64,000 nucleotides of DNA, taken from the NCBI RefSeq assembly GCF_014646275.1, contig NZ_BMND01000001.1, positions 372,001-436,000 of the forward strand. The letters run 5' to 3'. The translations under genes were made by a program, and so were the position numbers. The DNA is from Streptomyces kronopolitis. Lineage in GTDB: Bacteria; Actinomycetota; Actinomycetes; Streptomycetales; Streptomycetaceae. The number at the start of each line of letters is the position of its first letter. The first letter of the stretch is position 1. Positions 18,911-26,410 of this stretch are shown one piece after another. Under the pieces are notes generated by a model. That model was not told the origin of the DNA. It saw only the letters and a program-made list of their open reading frames with translations, and made no database searches.

Positions 18911-19648
18911 ATGATGACCACCGACACACTCGCTCAGATCTCCGCCATCGGCCCCTACTTCAAGGTGTCCAGCGGGCCACGACCCGATGCCGCGCACTTC
19001 TCGCCGCTGAGCGAACTGCACGGGGACCAGGGAGCGCTGGAAGCCTCCGTCGCCGCCATGGGCAAACGACTCGGCACCGATCAGCGACGGGTGTCCGCCT
19101 CGACCCTCCACATCGGAACGGCGGCCCGCCTGTGGTCGGTCGCCCTGGCCGCCACCGCACTGACAGGTGAGGTACCCGACCTCGCGCCCGAGCGGCTGTG
19201 GTGGCGCGCGACCGCCTCCGGCCCGATCGACCTCTGGCTGCCCGAGCTGCCGGCCCGCTCCCGTGGCCACGACCTGCCCGACGCCCTGTACGAGAGCATC
19301 GTCGTACGCCACCTGCGGCCGCTGGACGAGGCGATGCGCCGGCACATCGGACTCTCGCCGAAGGTGCTGCAGGGCAACGCCACCTCCGCGCTCATGGGCG
19401 CCGTACGCACCTTGACCAGGCGCGCTCCGCACGCCCCGCACCCGCCGCTCCCGCTCGCCACCGCCCTACTGGAACGGGAGCCCCTCGCGAGCGCCGGCAC
19501 CCTCACCCTCGACCCCCTCGACTACCGTCGCCACAGCTGCTGCCTCTACTACCGGGTCTCGGACTCCGGGTACTGCGACGAGTGCGTCCTCCACCGCAGG
19601 GGACGTGCTCCACGCGGCGTCGAACGCGTCAACTCCGCCGCCACATAG
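18911..19648 (+). CDS. FhuF-like (2Fe-2S) ferric-chelate reductase-type protein
   Basis: A 245-residue protein from ATG 18911 (a second ATG follows at 18914). The C-terminus has the FhuF cluster SCCLYYRVSDSGYCDECVL, a C-C-x10-C-x2-C arrangement that in E. coli FhuF binds a [2Fe-2S] cluster and reduces iron from hydroxamate siderophores. The N-terminal region (LHIGTAARLWSVALAATALTG) matches the IucA/FhuF-like helical domain. It is divergent from the siderophore importer, which suggests that it releases iron from the imported chelate in the cytoplasm. Confidence 0.88.
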   Translation: MMTTDTLAQISAIGPYFKVSSGPRPDAAHFSPLSELHGDQGALEASVAAMGKRLGTDQRRVSASTLHIGTAARLWSVALAATALTGEVPDLAPERLWWRATASGPIDLWLPELPARSRGHDLPDALYESIVVRHLRPLDEAMRRHIGLSPKVLQGNATSALMGAVRTLTRRAPHAPHPPLPLATALLEREPLASAGTLTLDPLDYRRHSCCLYYRVSDSGYCDECVLHRRGRAPRGVERVNSAAT

Positions 19649-19966
19649 CGTCCTTGGGCCGAGCGGCCGGGGATCCCGCCGCCGGGACGTGCGTCCACCC
19701 GTCCGCATGTTCGGGCACACACATCACTTGCGGCATAGGTGCCATGGGAGTCATAGGCGTCATGGGCGCTATCACCCGTCTTAGCCCACTCAGCACCGGC
19801 ATGTTCTCTTGTTTGAGCAAGTGAGCGAGCTGTCATTCGATCGAGCGATACGGATGGAGTCGTGATTACTCACCGGAGAGGTTTCCGGCGATGGAATTGT
19901 CATTCCCGCAAGCACGGTGAGCCGGACGGAGGCTCCCGGCGGACCACTCCACCCGAAGGGGCAACC
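19649..19966. other. promoter region of the lanthipeptide operon
   Basis: A 318-base gap with no gene. It has the GAGT-N7-ACTC dyad at 19857-19871, 96 bases before the synthetase start, and a run of imperfect GTCAT(A/G)GGCG repeats at 19735-19770. Confidence 0.6.
19857..19871. promoter_or_regulatory. GAGT-N7-ACTC dyad, site 1 (upstream of lanKC)
   Basis: GAGTCGTGATTACTC. It is one of five dyads of identical spacing in this neighbourhood, here 96 bases upstream of the class III synthetase. The GerE-type HTH of the LAL regulators encoded at 30-38 kb is a natural candidate reader of such a dyad. Confidence 0.6.
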
Positions 19967-22564
19967 ATGAATGAATTGGCTCATGTTCTGGGAGCCGGTC
20001 CTTTCTATGTCCAGGCCGGGACGGTGCCCGGGAAAGATGCCTCCTATGTTCCGCACGGTCTGCCGGTCGACTGGCGGAACACCGTCTCCGGAATATGGCG
20101 GCAATGGCACCCGGGCGGCGGCGCGGATATCGAGGCGCAGGGCTGGAAGGTGCACATCAGTGCGCGCGCCGACCGGGCCCGGCACGTGCTCGACATCGCA
20201 GCGCCGCTCTGCGCGGAGCACGGTGTGGTGTTCAAACACCTGGCCACCCCGCTCGACTTCGTGGTGATGCACCACAAGCACGCCTCGCGGCGCCAGGCCG
20301 GCAAGTTCATCGCCGCGTATCCCGGTGACCCGCGGACCGCCCTGTGCCTGATGCGCGACCTGAAGGAGGCGCTGGCCGGCGAGGAGGGCCCGTACGTCCT
20401 GACCGATCGTGCCTTCGAGGGCTCGGCCTGCGTGTACTACCGCTACGGTGCCTTCACCTCGCAGGGCCGCGTACGACCTGACGGTTCGTTCTCGGGGACG
20501 GTCATCGACGCGCACGGCGACACCGTCGAGGACGAGCGGGGCATCGGATGCGGACTTCCCCCGGGCATCACCGACCCCTTCCAGGAGCCGGTGGCCTCCC
20601 GGGCGCCCCGGGCGGGAGAGGTGTCGGTGGGTGGCTGCACGATCGAGCGCGTCGTGCGGTTCAGCAACAGCGGCGGAACGTACCAGGGCGTCCAGCAGTC
20701 CACCGGACGGCGGGTGTTCCTGAAAGAGGCCCGGCCGCATGTCGGCCTGGTCAGCACGGAAAGCGACGCGCGGCAGCGACTGCATTCCGAATTCCAGGCC
20801 TTGACGGCACTGCACGCCCTGCACCCGGGTTTGTGTCCGGAGCCACTCGACTACTTCACCGAGGGCGGGCACGACTTTCTGGTGACGGAGTTCGTTGACG
20901 GGGAGAGCCTCCACGCCTGGACGGTGCGGAACAACCCCATTGTCAACAGCACCGCGACCGCGGCGGAATTCGAGCGGTATTTCGCCGCCTGCGAGAAATT
21001 GATCGACGCGCTGCGCGACGACCTGCGGCGCCTCCATGCGGCGGGCCACGCCTTCATCGACCTCGGTCCGGACAATGTCCTGGTCCAGGAGGGCGGAGTG
21101 CCGCGACTGGTGGACTTCGAGACCGTCGGCCCCGTCGGCCGGCTGCCGGCCCTGATCGGCGCCGCCGGCTTCTTCGATCCGGACCTCGCCAGGACCCGCC
21201 CTCTCGCACAGGACGAGCACGCCCTGTCCTCCGTGGCGCTGTACCTGCTGGCCCCGATCCAGGTGACCGCGGACCGCAATCCCGCCGTGCTCGGTCATCT
21301 GCGGGCCCTGCTGGAGCGGGTGAGTCCGCCGCCGAAGGCCCTGTGGGACCAGGTACTGCGCCGCAGCGCACCCCTGTTGGTGTCCCCGCCGACGCCCGCT
21401 GTGTCCCCGGAGCGGCCGGCGAGCGCGCCCGCGCCGCAGTTGCACGCGCTCCGGGACGATCTGGTGCGGGGCATCCTGAGCGCGGCGGACCCGGAGAACG
21501 GTGGCACGCTCTTTCCCACCGTCCCCGAAGGCTTCGCGACCAACACGCTGGCGATCCGGCACGGTTCGGCGGGGGTGCTGTACGCGCTGCAGCGGTCCGG
21601 GGTGGAGGTGCCGGACGCGATCCTCGCCCGCTTCACACGGGACGCCGTCGCGTCACGGACCGTCCTGCCCCCGGGGCTCTTCAGCGGTACGGCGGGCCTG
21701 AGCTGGGTCCTGGCCGACGCCGGGCGGCTCGACGAGGCCGCGGCGCTGCTCCGGCTCGCCGTGGACCACCCCGTCCTGCGGGACTGTCCCGACTTCGCTC
21801 ACGGGCGGGCCGGCGTGGCGATGGCGTGTCTGCGACTCCACGCGGCGACGCGCGAGTGCCGATACGCCGAGTGGGCCGCGGAGTTGCTCGCGCCGTCGCG
21901 TGACGAGACTCCCGGCGACCTGGCGACCACAGGGCTGGCCACCGGACCCGCCGGGGTCGCCATGGCCCTCTACTACCTTTACCGGCTCACCGGTGACGAA
22001 CCGGCGCGTGTGCGGGGCCGACGGCTGCTCGCCCGCGACCTCGGGCGGGGGACGTACGACCACGGAGGTCTGCTCTTCCCGGTGTCGGCGACGGACCGCC
22101 GGCTCATGCCGTACCTCTGGAGCGGGAGCGCGGGCATCGGCATGGTGGTCGAGCGCTACCGCTCGCTCGGGGACGACGAGGAGCTGTGCGATGCCGCGGC
22201 CGGGATCCGCACGGCCGCGAGCTGTCTCTTCACCCGTGCCGGCGGCCTGTTCCAGGGGCTGGCCGGACTGGGCACCCACTGGTCCGACGCCGCCCGGCGG
22301 TCCGCGGACGAATCGGCCCGCGCCATGGCCCAGGACGTGGCGACGCGCTTGTTCGTGCACCTCGTCCCCACCGAGGACGGCACCTACCTGCACGGGGACC
22401 CGGGGGTGCGGCTGAGCTGCGACCTCGGCAGCGGTTCCGCGGGCGTGCTGCTCTTCCTCGACCACCTCCTGCGAGGCACCGCCGACCCGCTGTTCACCCT
22501 CGACGCCCACGTCGAGCGGCGCCCGGTGCCGGCGCCTGCCCTCCCCTCAGACTTCCCGGGGTGA
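19967..22564 (+). CDS. class III lanthionine synthetase LanKC
   Basis: An 865-residue trifunctional synthetase; ATG 19967 follows GAAGGGG. Order: N-terminal phospho-Ser/Thr lyase-like domain (about 1-215), Ser/Thr kinase (about 220-480) and LanC-like cyclase (about 490-865). Kinase motifs are FSNSGGTYQGV (loop), VFLKEARPH (lysine), FIDLGPDNVLV (catalytic loop) and LVDFETVG in place of DFG. The cyclase has repeated GxxG(T/S)AG blocks (LFSGTAGLSW, YLWSGSAGIGM, LFQGLAGLG) but none of the Cys-Cys-His zinc ligands, which separates class III (LabKC/RamC) from class IV. It phosphorylates, dehydrates and cyclises the two precursor peptides encoded directly downstream. Confidence 0.95.
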   Translation: MNELAHVLGAGPFYVQAGTVPGKDASYVPHGLPVDWRNTVSGIWRQWHPGGGADIEAQGWKVHISARADRARHVLDIAAPLCAEHGVVFKHLATPLDFVVMHHKHASRRQAGKFIAAYPGDPRTALCLMRDLKEALAGEEGPYVLTDRAFEGSACVYYRYGAFTSQGRVRPDGSFSGTVIDAHGDTVEDERGIGCGLPPGITDPFQEPVASRAPRAGEVSVGGCTIERVVRFSNSGGTYQGVQQSTGRRVFLKEARPHVGLVSTESDARQRLHSEFQALTALHALHPGLCPEPLDYFTEGGHDFLVTEFVDGESLHAWTVRNNPIVNSTATAAEFERYFAACEKLIDALRDDLRRLHAAGHAFIDLGPDNVLVQEGGVPRLVDFETVGPVGRLPALIGAAGFFDPDLARTRPLAQDEHALSSVALYLLAPIQVTADRNPAVLGHLRALLERVSPPPKALWDQVLRRSAPLLVSPPTPAVSPERPASAPAPQLHALRDDLVRGILSAADPENGGTLFPTVPEGFATNTLAIRHGSAGVLYALQRSGVEVPDAILARFTRDAVASRTVLPPGLFSGTAGLSWVLADAGRLDEAAALLRLAVDHPVLRDCPDFAHGRAGVAMACLRLHAATRECRYAEWAAELLAPSRDETPGDLATTGLATGPAGVAMALYYLYRLTGDEPARVRGRRLLARDLGRGTYDHGGLLFPVSATDRRLMPYLWSGSAGIGMVVERYRSLGDDEELCDAAAGIRTAASCLFTRAGGLFQGLAGLGTHWSDAARRSADESARAMAQDVATRLFVHLVPTEDGTYLHGDPGVRLSCDLGSGSAGVLLFLDHLLRGTADPLFTLDAHVERRPVPAPALPSDFPG

Positions 22565-22575
22565 TCTCCCCGGGA
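22554..22575 (+). promoter_or_regulatory. intercistronic hairpin between lanKC and first precursor
   Basis: TCCCGGGG (22554-22561) and CCCCGGGA (22568-22575) form an eight-pair stem whose loop holds the lanKC stop codon. A related hairpin (CCCGGGG-AGC-CCCCGGGG, 22791-22808) precedes the second precursor. Such stems could attenuate transcription or stabilise the short precursor messages; this is inference. Confidence 0.5.
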
Positions 22576-22623
22576 GAGGCGGTCATACCCGACCGCCGTC
22601 CGTTCAAGAAGAAGGAATTGATC

Positions 22624-22716
22624 ATGATGAACGTTATTGAGCTGCAGCAGCTGGCCACCGACGTGGACGACGCTCCGATGCCGCCGGAGAAGAGCACGCT
22701 CTCCATCGCCTGCTGA
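22624..22716 (+). CDS. class III lanthipeptide precursor, copy 1
   Basis: A 30-residue peptide (two ATGs at 22624 and 22627; AAGGA at 22612-22616). The leader has the class III recognition motif NVIELQQL, comparable to LFDLQ in RamS-type leaders, then TDVDDAPMPPEK. The core is STLSIAC: Ser-x-x-Ser-x-x-Cys ending on the cysteine, enough for a single labionin or lanthionine ring. It resembles the second ring segment of SapB (SSLSITTC) but is one residue shorter and unaccompanied by a first ring. Position directly after LanKC makes it the substrate. Confidence 0.92.
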   Translation: MMNVIELQQLATDVDDAPMPPEKSTLSIAC

Positions 22717-22721
22717 TGCCC

Positions 22722-22763
22722 GGCCGTGGGCCGGGCGACTCACCGAGTGCCCGGCCCACGGCC
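22722..22763 (+). terminator. strong hairpin after first precursor
   Basis: A perfect 15-pair stem (22722-22736 with 22749-22763), extended inwards by ACTC (22738-22741) and GAGT (22745-22748) around an ACC loop. Placed six bases after the precursor stop, it is a strong candidate for partial termination or 3' protection that raises precursor message over downstream genes. Confidence 0.7.
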
Positions 22764-22861
22764 ACCGGACCGACAGGTCCCAATGCACTTCCCGGGGAGC
22801 CCCCGGGGCCGCGGCGGTCGCACCCGACCGCCGTCCGTTCGAGAAGAAGGAATTGATCGTG

Positions 22862-22951
22862 ATGAACGTTATTGAGCTGCAGCAGCTGGCCACCGACGTG
22901 GACGACGCTCCGATGCCGCCGGAGAAGAGCACGCTCTCCATCGCCTGCTGA
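22862..22951 (+). CDS. class III lanthipeptide precursor, copy 2
   Basis: A 29-residue peptide identical to copy 1 from its second methionine onwards. Here the codon before ATG is GTG instead of ATG, so ATG 22862 is the probable start, with AAGGA before it at the same spacing. Leader motif NVIELQQL and core STLSIAC are unchanged. Identity at the nucleotide level points to recent duplication, gene conversion or selection for dosage. Confidence 0.92.
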   Translation: MNVIELQQLATDVDDAPMPPEKSTLSIAC

Positions 22952-22956
22952 TATCC

Positions 22957-23001
22957 GGCCGTGGGGGGGGCACCCAGTGACGATGCGCCCGGCCCACGGC
23001 C
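22957..23001 (+). terminator. degenerate hairpin after second precursor
   Basis: GGCCGTGGG at 22957-22965 pairs with CCCACGGCC at 22993-23001. This is the decayed counterpart of the 15-pair stem after copy 1; a G-run and an indel interrupt the inner stem, so read-through into the exporter gene is likely easier. Confidence 0.5.
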
Positions 23002-23033
23002 ACCGGAGAACCAAGGACGGAGACCGCCCCGCC

Positions 23034-24296
23034 ATGAGCAGCACGGACTTCCGCCGGTACTGGTGGGCCGAGGTGGCCTCGCAGTTCGGGACGGTCCTCA
23101 CCTTCGTCGCCACCACCACGATCGCGGTGGAGTCCCTCAACGCCTCGACCACGCAGACCGGGTTGCTGACCGCGGCGGGATACCTTCCGGCGGCCCTCCT
23201 CGGCCCCTGGGCGGGCGCGGCAGCGGACCGGGCCCGGCGGCCCCGCCGACAGCTCGTCCGCTGCGACCTCGCCGCCGGAAGTCTGCTGGCACTCACCGCA
23301 CTTGCCGCCGCGACGGCTCACCTCTCGGTCCTCTGGCTGGCCGGGCTCACCCTGCTGCTGGGTGGCATCGCCGCGGCGTCGGAAACCCTGTACTTCCTGC
23401 ACCTCCAGAGTGTGGTGCCCGCCGGAGCGCTGCCCGAGGCGCGGGCCACGCTGCAGAGCGGAGAGTACGGGGCCAGGCTCGCGGGCAACGCGCTGGCCGG
23501 GCTCACCGTCGCCGCCCTGGGCGGCGCCGCCGCCTACGGCATCGACACCCTCACCTACGCGCTCAGCGCCGTGCTGCTGCTGAGCATCCGCCGGCCCGAC
23601 GCGCCCGTCTCCGACGACGGGGCGGCGGCGGAGGACCGGCCCGCTCGCGAGGGAGTGCGGCTCCACGGCCTGCTCCGCCGGGGTTCATTCCTGCGGTCGG
23701 TCTTCGGTCTGCTCCTGCTGCAATCGGCCGCGACCGCCGCCGGCGCGGCGCTGCTGGGCCCCTTCCTCCTGCGCGAACTGCACGTGCCGGCCGCCCTGTT
23801 CGGCTTCGCCTTCGTGGCGACCGGCCTGGCGGGCATGCTCGGCTCCTGGGCCGGACCTCGCCTGGCCCGGCGCGGCGGTACCCGACGGTGGTTCCTCGCG
23901 GCGAGCGCAGCACAGATCCTGGCGTCCGCCGCGCTCGCCGCCGCCGGCGGACCGCTTCCGCTGGCCGCGGCCACGGCCGCCGCCGGCCTCGCCGCGGCGA
24001 AGTTCTCCGGGGCGGTCTCCAACGTCTGCCTCTCCACCGTGGTCCTGGCCGACAGCGCACCCGGCACCCTCGGGCGCACCGTGGCCCTCCTGCGCAGCGC
24101 CTCGACCGCCTGCCAGGTGGCAGGCGCACTCGGCGCCGGGCTGCTGGCCACCGTCGCCGGAACCCGGACCACGCTGTGGTGTGCCGCCGCCCTTCCGCTG
24201 CTCACCCTTCCCTGGCTGGCCAGGGGCGTACGCACCCCACCTGGCCGGCGCCCGGGACCTGCCCCGACCACCCTCACGGAGAAGGCGGTGTCATGA
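23034..24296 (+). CDS. MFS transporter, probable lanthipeptide exporter
   Basis: A 420-residue MFS protein from ATG 23034. About twelve membrane helices are visible; the loop after helix 2 is GPWAGAAADRARRPRRQLV, the MFS motif A region. The fold resembles the DHA3/enterobactin-exporter (EntS-like) branch: FRRYWWAEVASQFGTVLTFVATT at the start and repeated Ala/Leu helices. The stop overlaps the protease start as ATGA. Most class III clusters use ABC exporters, so an MFS protein in this place is less usual; export of the modified or mature peptide is inferred from position. Confidence 0.85.
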   Translation: MSSTDFRRYWWAEVASQFGTVLTFVATTTIAVESLNASTTQTGLLTAAGYLPAALLGPWAGAAADRARRPRRQLVRCDLAAGSLLALTALAAATAHLSVLWLAGLTLLLGGIAAASETLYFLHLQSVVPAGALPEARATLQSGEYGARLAGNALAGLTVAALGGAAAYGIDTLTYALSAVLLLSIRRPDAPVSDDGAAAEDRPAREGVRLHGLLRRGSFLRSVFGLLLLQSAATAAGAALLGPFLLRELHVPAALFGFAFVATGLAGMLGSWAGPRLARRGGTRRWFLAASAAQILASAALAAAGGPLPLAAATAAAGLAAAKFSGAVSNVCLSTVVLADSAPGTLGRTVALLRSASTACQVAGALGAGLLATVAGTRTTLWCAAALPLLTLPWLARGVRTPPGRRPGPAPTTLTEKAVS

Positions 24297-26410
24297 CCCC
24301 CACGCCTCACCCCGGACCGGCCCACCCGGGCACCGGCCCGTACGGGCCCGACCGCCCGGACGGTCACCCTCGTTCCGCACCCCGGGACCGCCCCGACACG
24401 ACCGCACCCCGGGGCGGCCCCGGCGGCGTCACCCACCCCGTCGGCCCATGCGCGCCGGCGCATGAGGTGATCCACGGCCATCTCGTGGAGGACCCGTTCC
24501 GGTGGCTGGAAGACCCCGCCGCGCCCGCCACCCTCGACTGGCTGGCACACCAGGACCGGCTCTCCGACGCCGAGTTGGCCGCCCTCCCCGGCCGCCATGC
24601 CGCGGCGCGGACCCTGTCGCACCTCATGGCGTACGGGGGACGGCGGCCGGAACGCCGCGTCGGCACCCGCGTCTTCCGGGAAGTGGTCGACGCCGAGGCG
24701 GAATTCCCGGCCCTGGCCGTCTTCGAGGCGGGGCGCGACGACGAACCGGTCGTCCTGTGGCGGCAGTCGGCCCTGGCGTCCTGGGAGCCCGCTCCCGACG
24801 GCCGTACGGTCGCCTGCCAGATCCTCCAGGACGGGCGCGAGGACCACACCCCGCTGCTGCTCCTGGACGTGGCGACCGGTGAGGTGCGCCACCGCATCCC
24901 GCGCACGCGGCACAGCCCGGTCGCATGGCTGCCGGACGGCAGCGGCTTCTTCCACGCCAGGAGCGCCGCGGACGGCGGGCCCCAGGACCTCTGGCTGCAC
25001 CGCCACGGCCGGGACCGGCAGGTGTGGCACGGCAGCGACGATCTGGACCGCTACCGGGCCCGTGTGTGGCACGGGCGGTGGCTGACGGTCGAGATCCGCC
25101 GCGGCAGCGAGACCCGCAACCGGCTGTGGCTCGCCGATCTCGGCGCGGATCCGGCCCGCCCCGTCTGGACACCGCTGCAGGAAGCAGCCGACGCCGTCTC
25201 CACCGCCCATGTCGCACGCAACGGAACCGTCTTCGTCGCCACGACGCACGGGGCACCGGACGGGCAGGTCGTCGTGGTCGACCGGGACCGGCCGGGCCCG
25301 GACCACTGGACGACCGTGATCCCGGAGGAACCCGGGGCCCCGCTGACCCACCTGTGCCCCGTGGACGACGCCGACGGGTCCCGCCCGCCCCGGCTGCTGG
25401 TCGCCCGCACCCTCGCCGGCAGCCCCGCGCTCTTCGTCCACCACCCCGGCACGCGCACCCCGCCGCGCCCGCTGCCGCTTCCTCCCTCCGGCACGGTGCT
25501 CTCCCTGGAGTCCCCACCACACGGCGGGGTACGACTGGGCTGGACGAGCTGGACGACACCGCCCGTCGCGGTCCCCCTCGACCCGGACTCCGCGCCCGGT
25601 GTGACGATCCCGGAGGCCGGACCGCAGCCCTTGGAGGAGTGGCGGGAGTCCGCGCCCTCCGCCGACGGGACCGGTGTGCCGCTGACCTTGCTCGCCCACC
25701 GCGGCCGGCCCTCCGGCCCGCTGCCCACCCTCCTGCTGGGCTACGGCGGCTTCGGCCGGGAGCTGACCTCGTCGTACGAATCGCTGGTGCTGGCCTGGGT
25801 GCGGGCGGGCGGCCTCGTCGTGGTCCCCGACCTGCGCGGACCGACCGCGGCCGCGGGCAAGCACAGCACCTTCGAGGACCTGGAGGCGGTCGCCGACCAT
25901 CTGCGCCGGCGCGGACTCGGCGGGCCCGACCTGCTGGCCCTTGTGGGAATGAGCAACGGCGGTCTGACGATGGCCGCCGCCATGGTGCGCGATCCCGACC
26001 GGTACGCCGCGGTGGTCTGCGTCGCTCCGCTCACCGACATGGTGCGCTACGAGCGGAGCGGACTGGGGCGGTCCTGGCGGCACGAGTTCGGCTCCGCCGC
26101 CGACCCCGACCAGTTCCGGCATCTGCTCTCCTACTCGCCCTACCACCGCATCGAGCACGGGCTGCGGTATCCGCCGACGCTGCTCATCACCCTGCACGGA
26201 GACACCCGCGTCGCCCCGCTGCACGCCCGGAAGTTCTGCGCCCGGCTGCAGCGCGCGTCGAGCGGCCGGGGCCCGTACCTCCTGCGCTCCTACGGCGACA
26301 GCGGGCACACCTCGATGGCCCGCGGCGCCCGCCACCTGATGAGCTGCGACGTGCTGTCCTTCGCCGCTCACCACACCGGACTCGACCTCACCCGGGGGAG
26401 CACCCCGTGA
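24293..26410 (+). CDS. prolyl-oligopeptidase-family serine protease, probable leader peptidase
   Basis: A 705-residue S9 protease; ATG 24293 overlaps the exporter stop. After a proline/glycine-rich lead of about 50 residues it has the S9A start VEDPFRWLED, the beta-propeller (about 130-440) and the catalytic domain: LGYGGFG, the nucleophile elbow GMSNGG, the acid in HGDTRVAPLHARKF and the histidine in GDSGHTSM, so the triad is complete. No signal peptide, so cytoplasmic. A prolyl oligopeptidase (FlaP) is known to trim the leader of the class III peptide flavipeptin. The leaders here have PMPP just before the core, fitting cleavage after proline, with residual EK trimmed by another peptidase. 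Confidence 0.9.
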   Translation: MTPTPHPGPAHPGTGPYGPDRPDGHPRSAPRDRPDTTAPRGGPGGVTHPVGPCAPAHEVIHGHLVEDPFRWLEDPAAPATLDWLAHQDRLSDAELAALPGRHAAARTLSHLMAYGGRRPERRVGTRVFREVVDAEAEFPALAVFEAGRDDEPVVLWRQSALASWEPAPDGRTVACQILQDGREDHTPLLLLDVATGEVRHRIPRTRHSPVAWLPDGSGFFHARSAADGGPQDLWLHRHGRDRQVWHGSDDLDRYRARVWHGRWLTVEIRRGSETRNRLWLADLGADPARPVWTPLQEAADAVSTAHVARNGTVFVATTHGAPDGQVVVVDRDRPGPDHWTTVIPEEPGAPLTHLCPVDDADGSRPPRLLVARTLAGSPALFVHHPGTRTPPRPLPLPPSGTVLSLESPPHGGVRLGWTSWTTPPVAVPLDPDSAPGVTIPEAGPQPLEEWRESAPSADGTGVPLTLLAHRGRPSGPLPTLLLGYGGFGRELTSSYESLVLAWVRAGGLVVVPDLRGPTAAAGKHSTFEDLEAVADHLRRRGLGGPDLLALVGMSNGGLTMAAAMVRDPDRYAAVVCVAPLTDMVRYERSGLGRSWRHEFGSAADPDQFRHLLSYSPYHRIEHGLRYPPTLLITLHGDTRVAPLHARKFCARLQRASSGRGPYLLRSYGDSGHTSMARGARHLMSCDVLSFAAHHTGLDLTRGSTP

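Larger units (their letters stand above)
22551..23022 (+). repeat. tandem duplication of the precursor unit (about 236 bp x 2)
   Basis: Unit 1 runs from about 22551 to 22786 and unit 2 from about 22787 to 23022. Each has, in order, a CCCGGGG hairpin, the spacer ACCCGACCGCCGTCCGTTC, the AAGGA ribosome site, the precursor gene and a GGCCGTGGG/CCCACGGCC stem. The coding parts are identical from ATGAACG to TGA; the flanks have diverged. Unit 1 begins inside the last codons of lanKC, so the duplication break lies there. Confidence 0.85.

Noticed and set aside
19967-22564. Class IV (LanL) synthetase
   Set aside because: The cyclase lacks the Cys-Cys-His zinc ligands that class IV enzymes keep, so class III is the better call.
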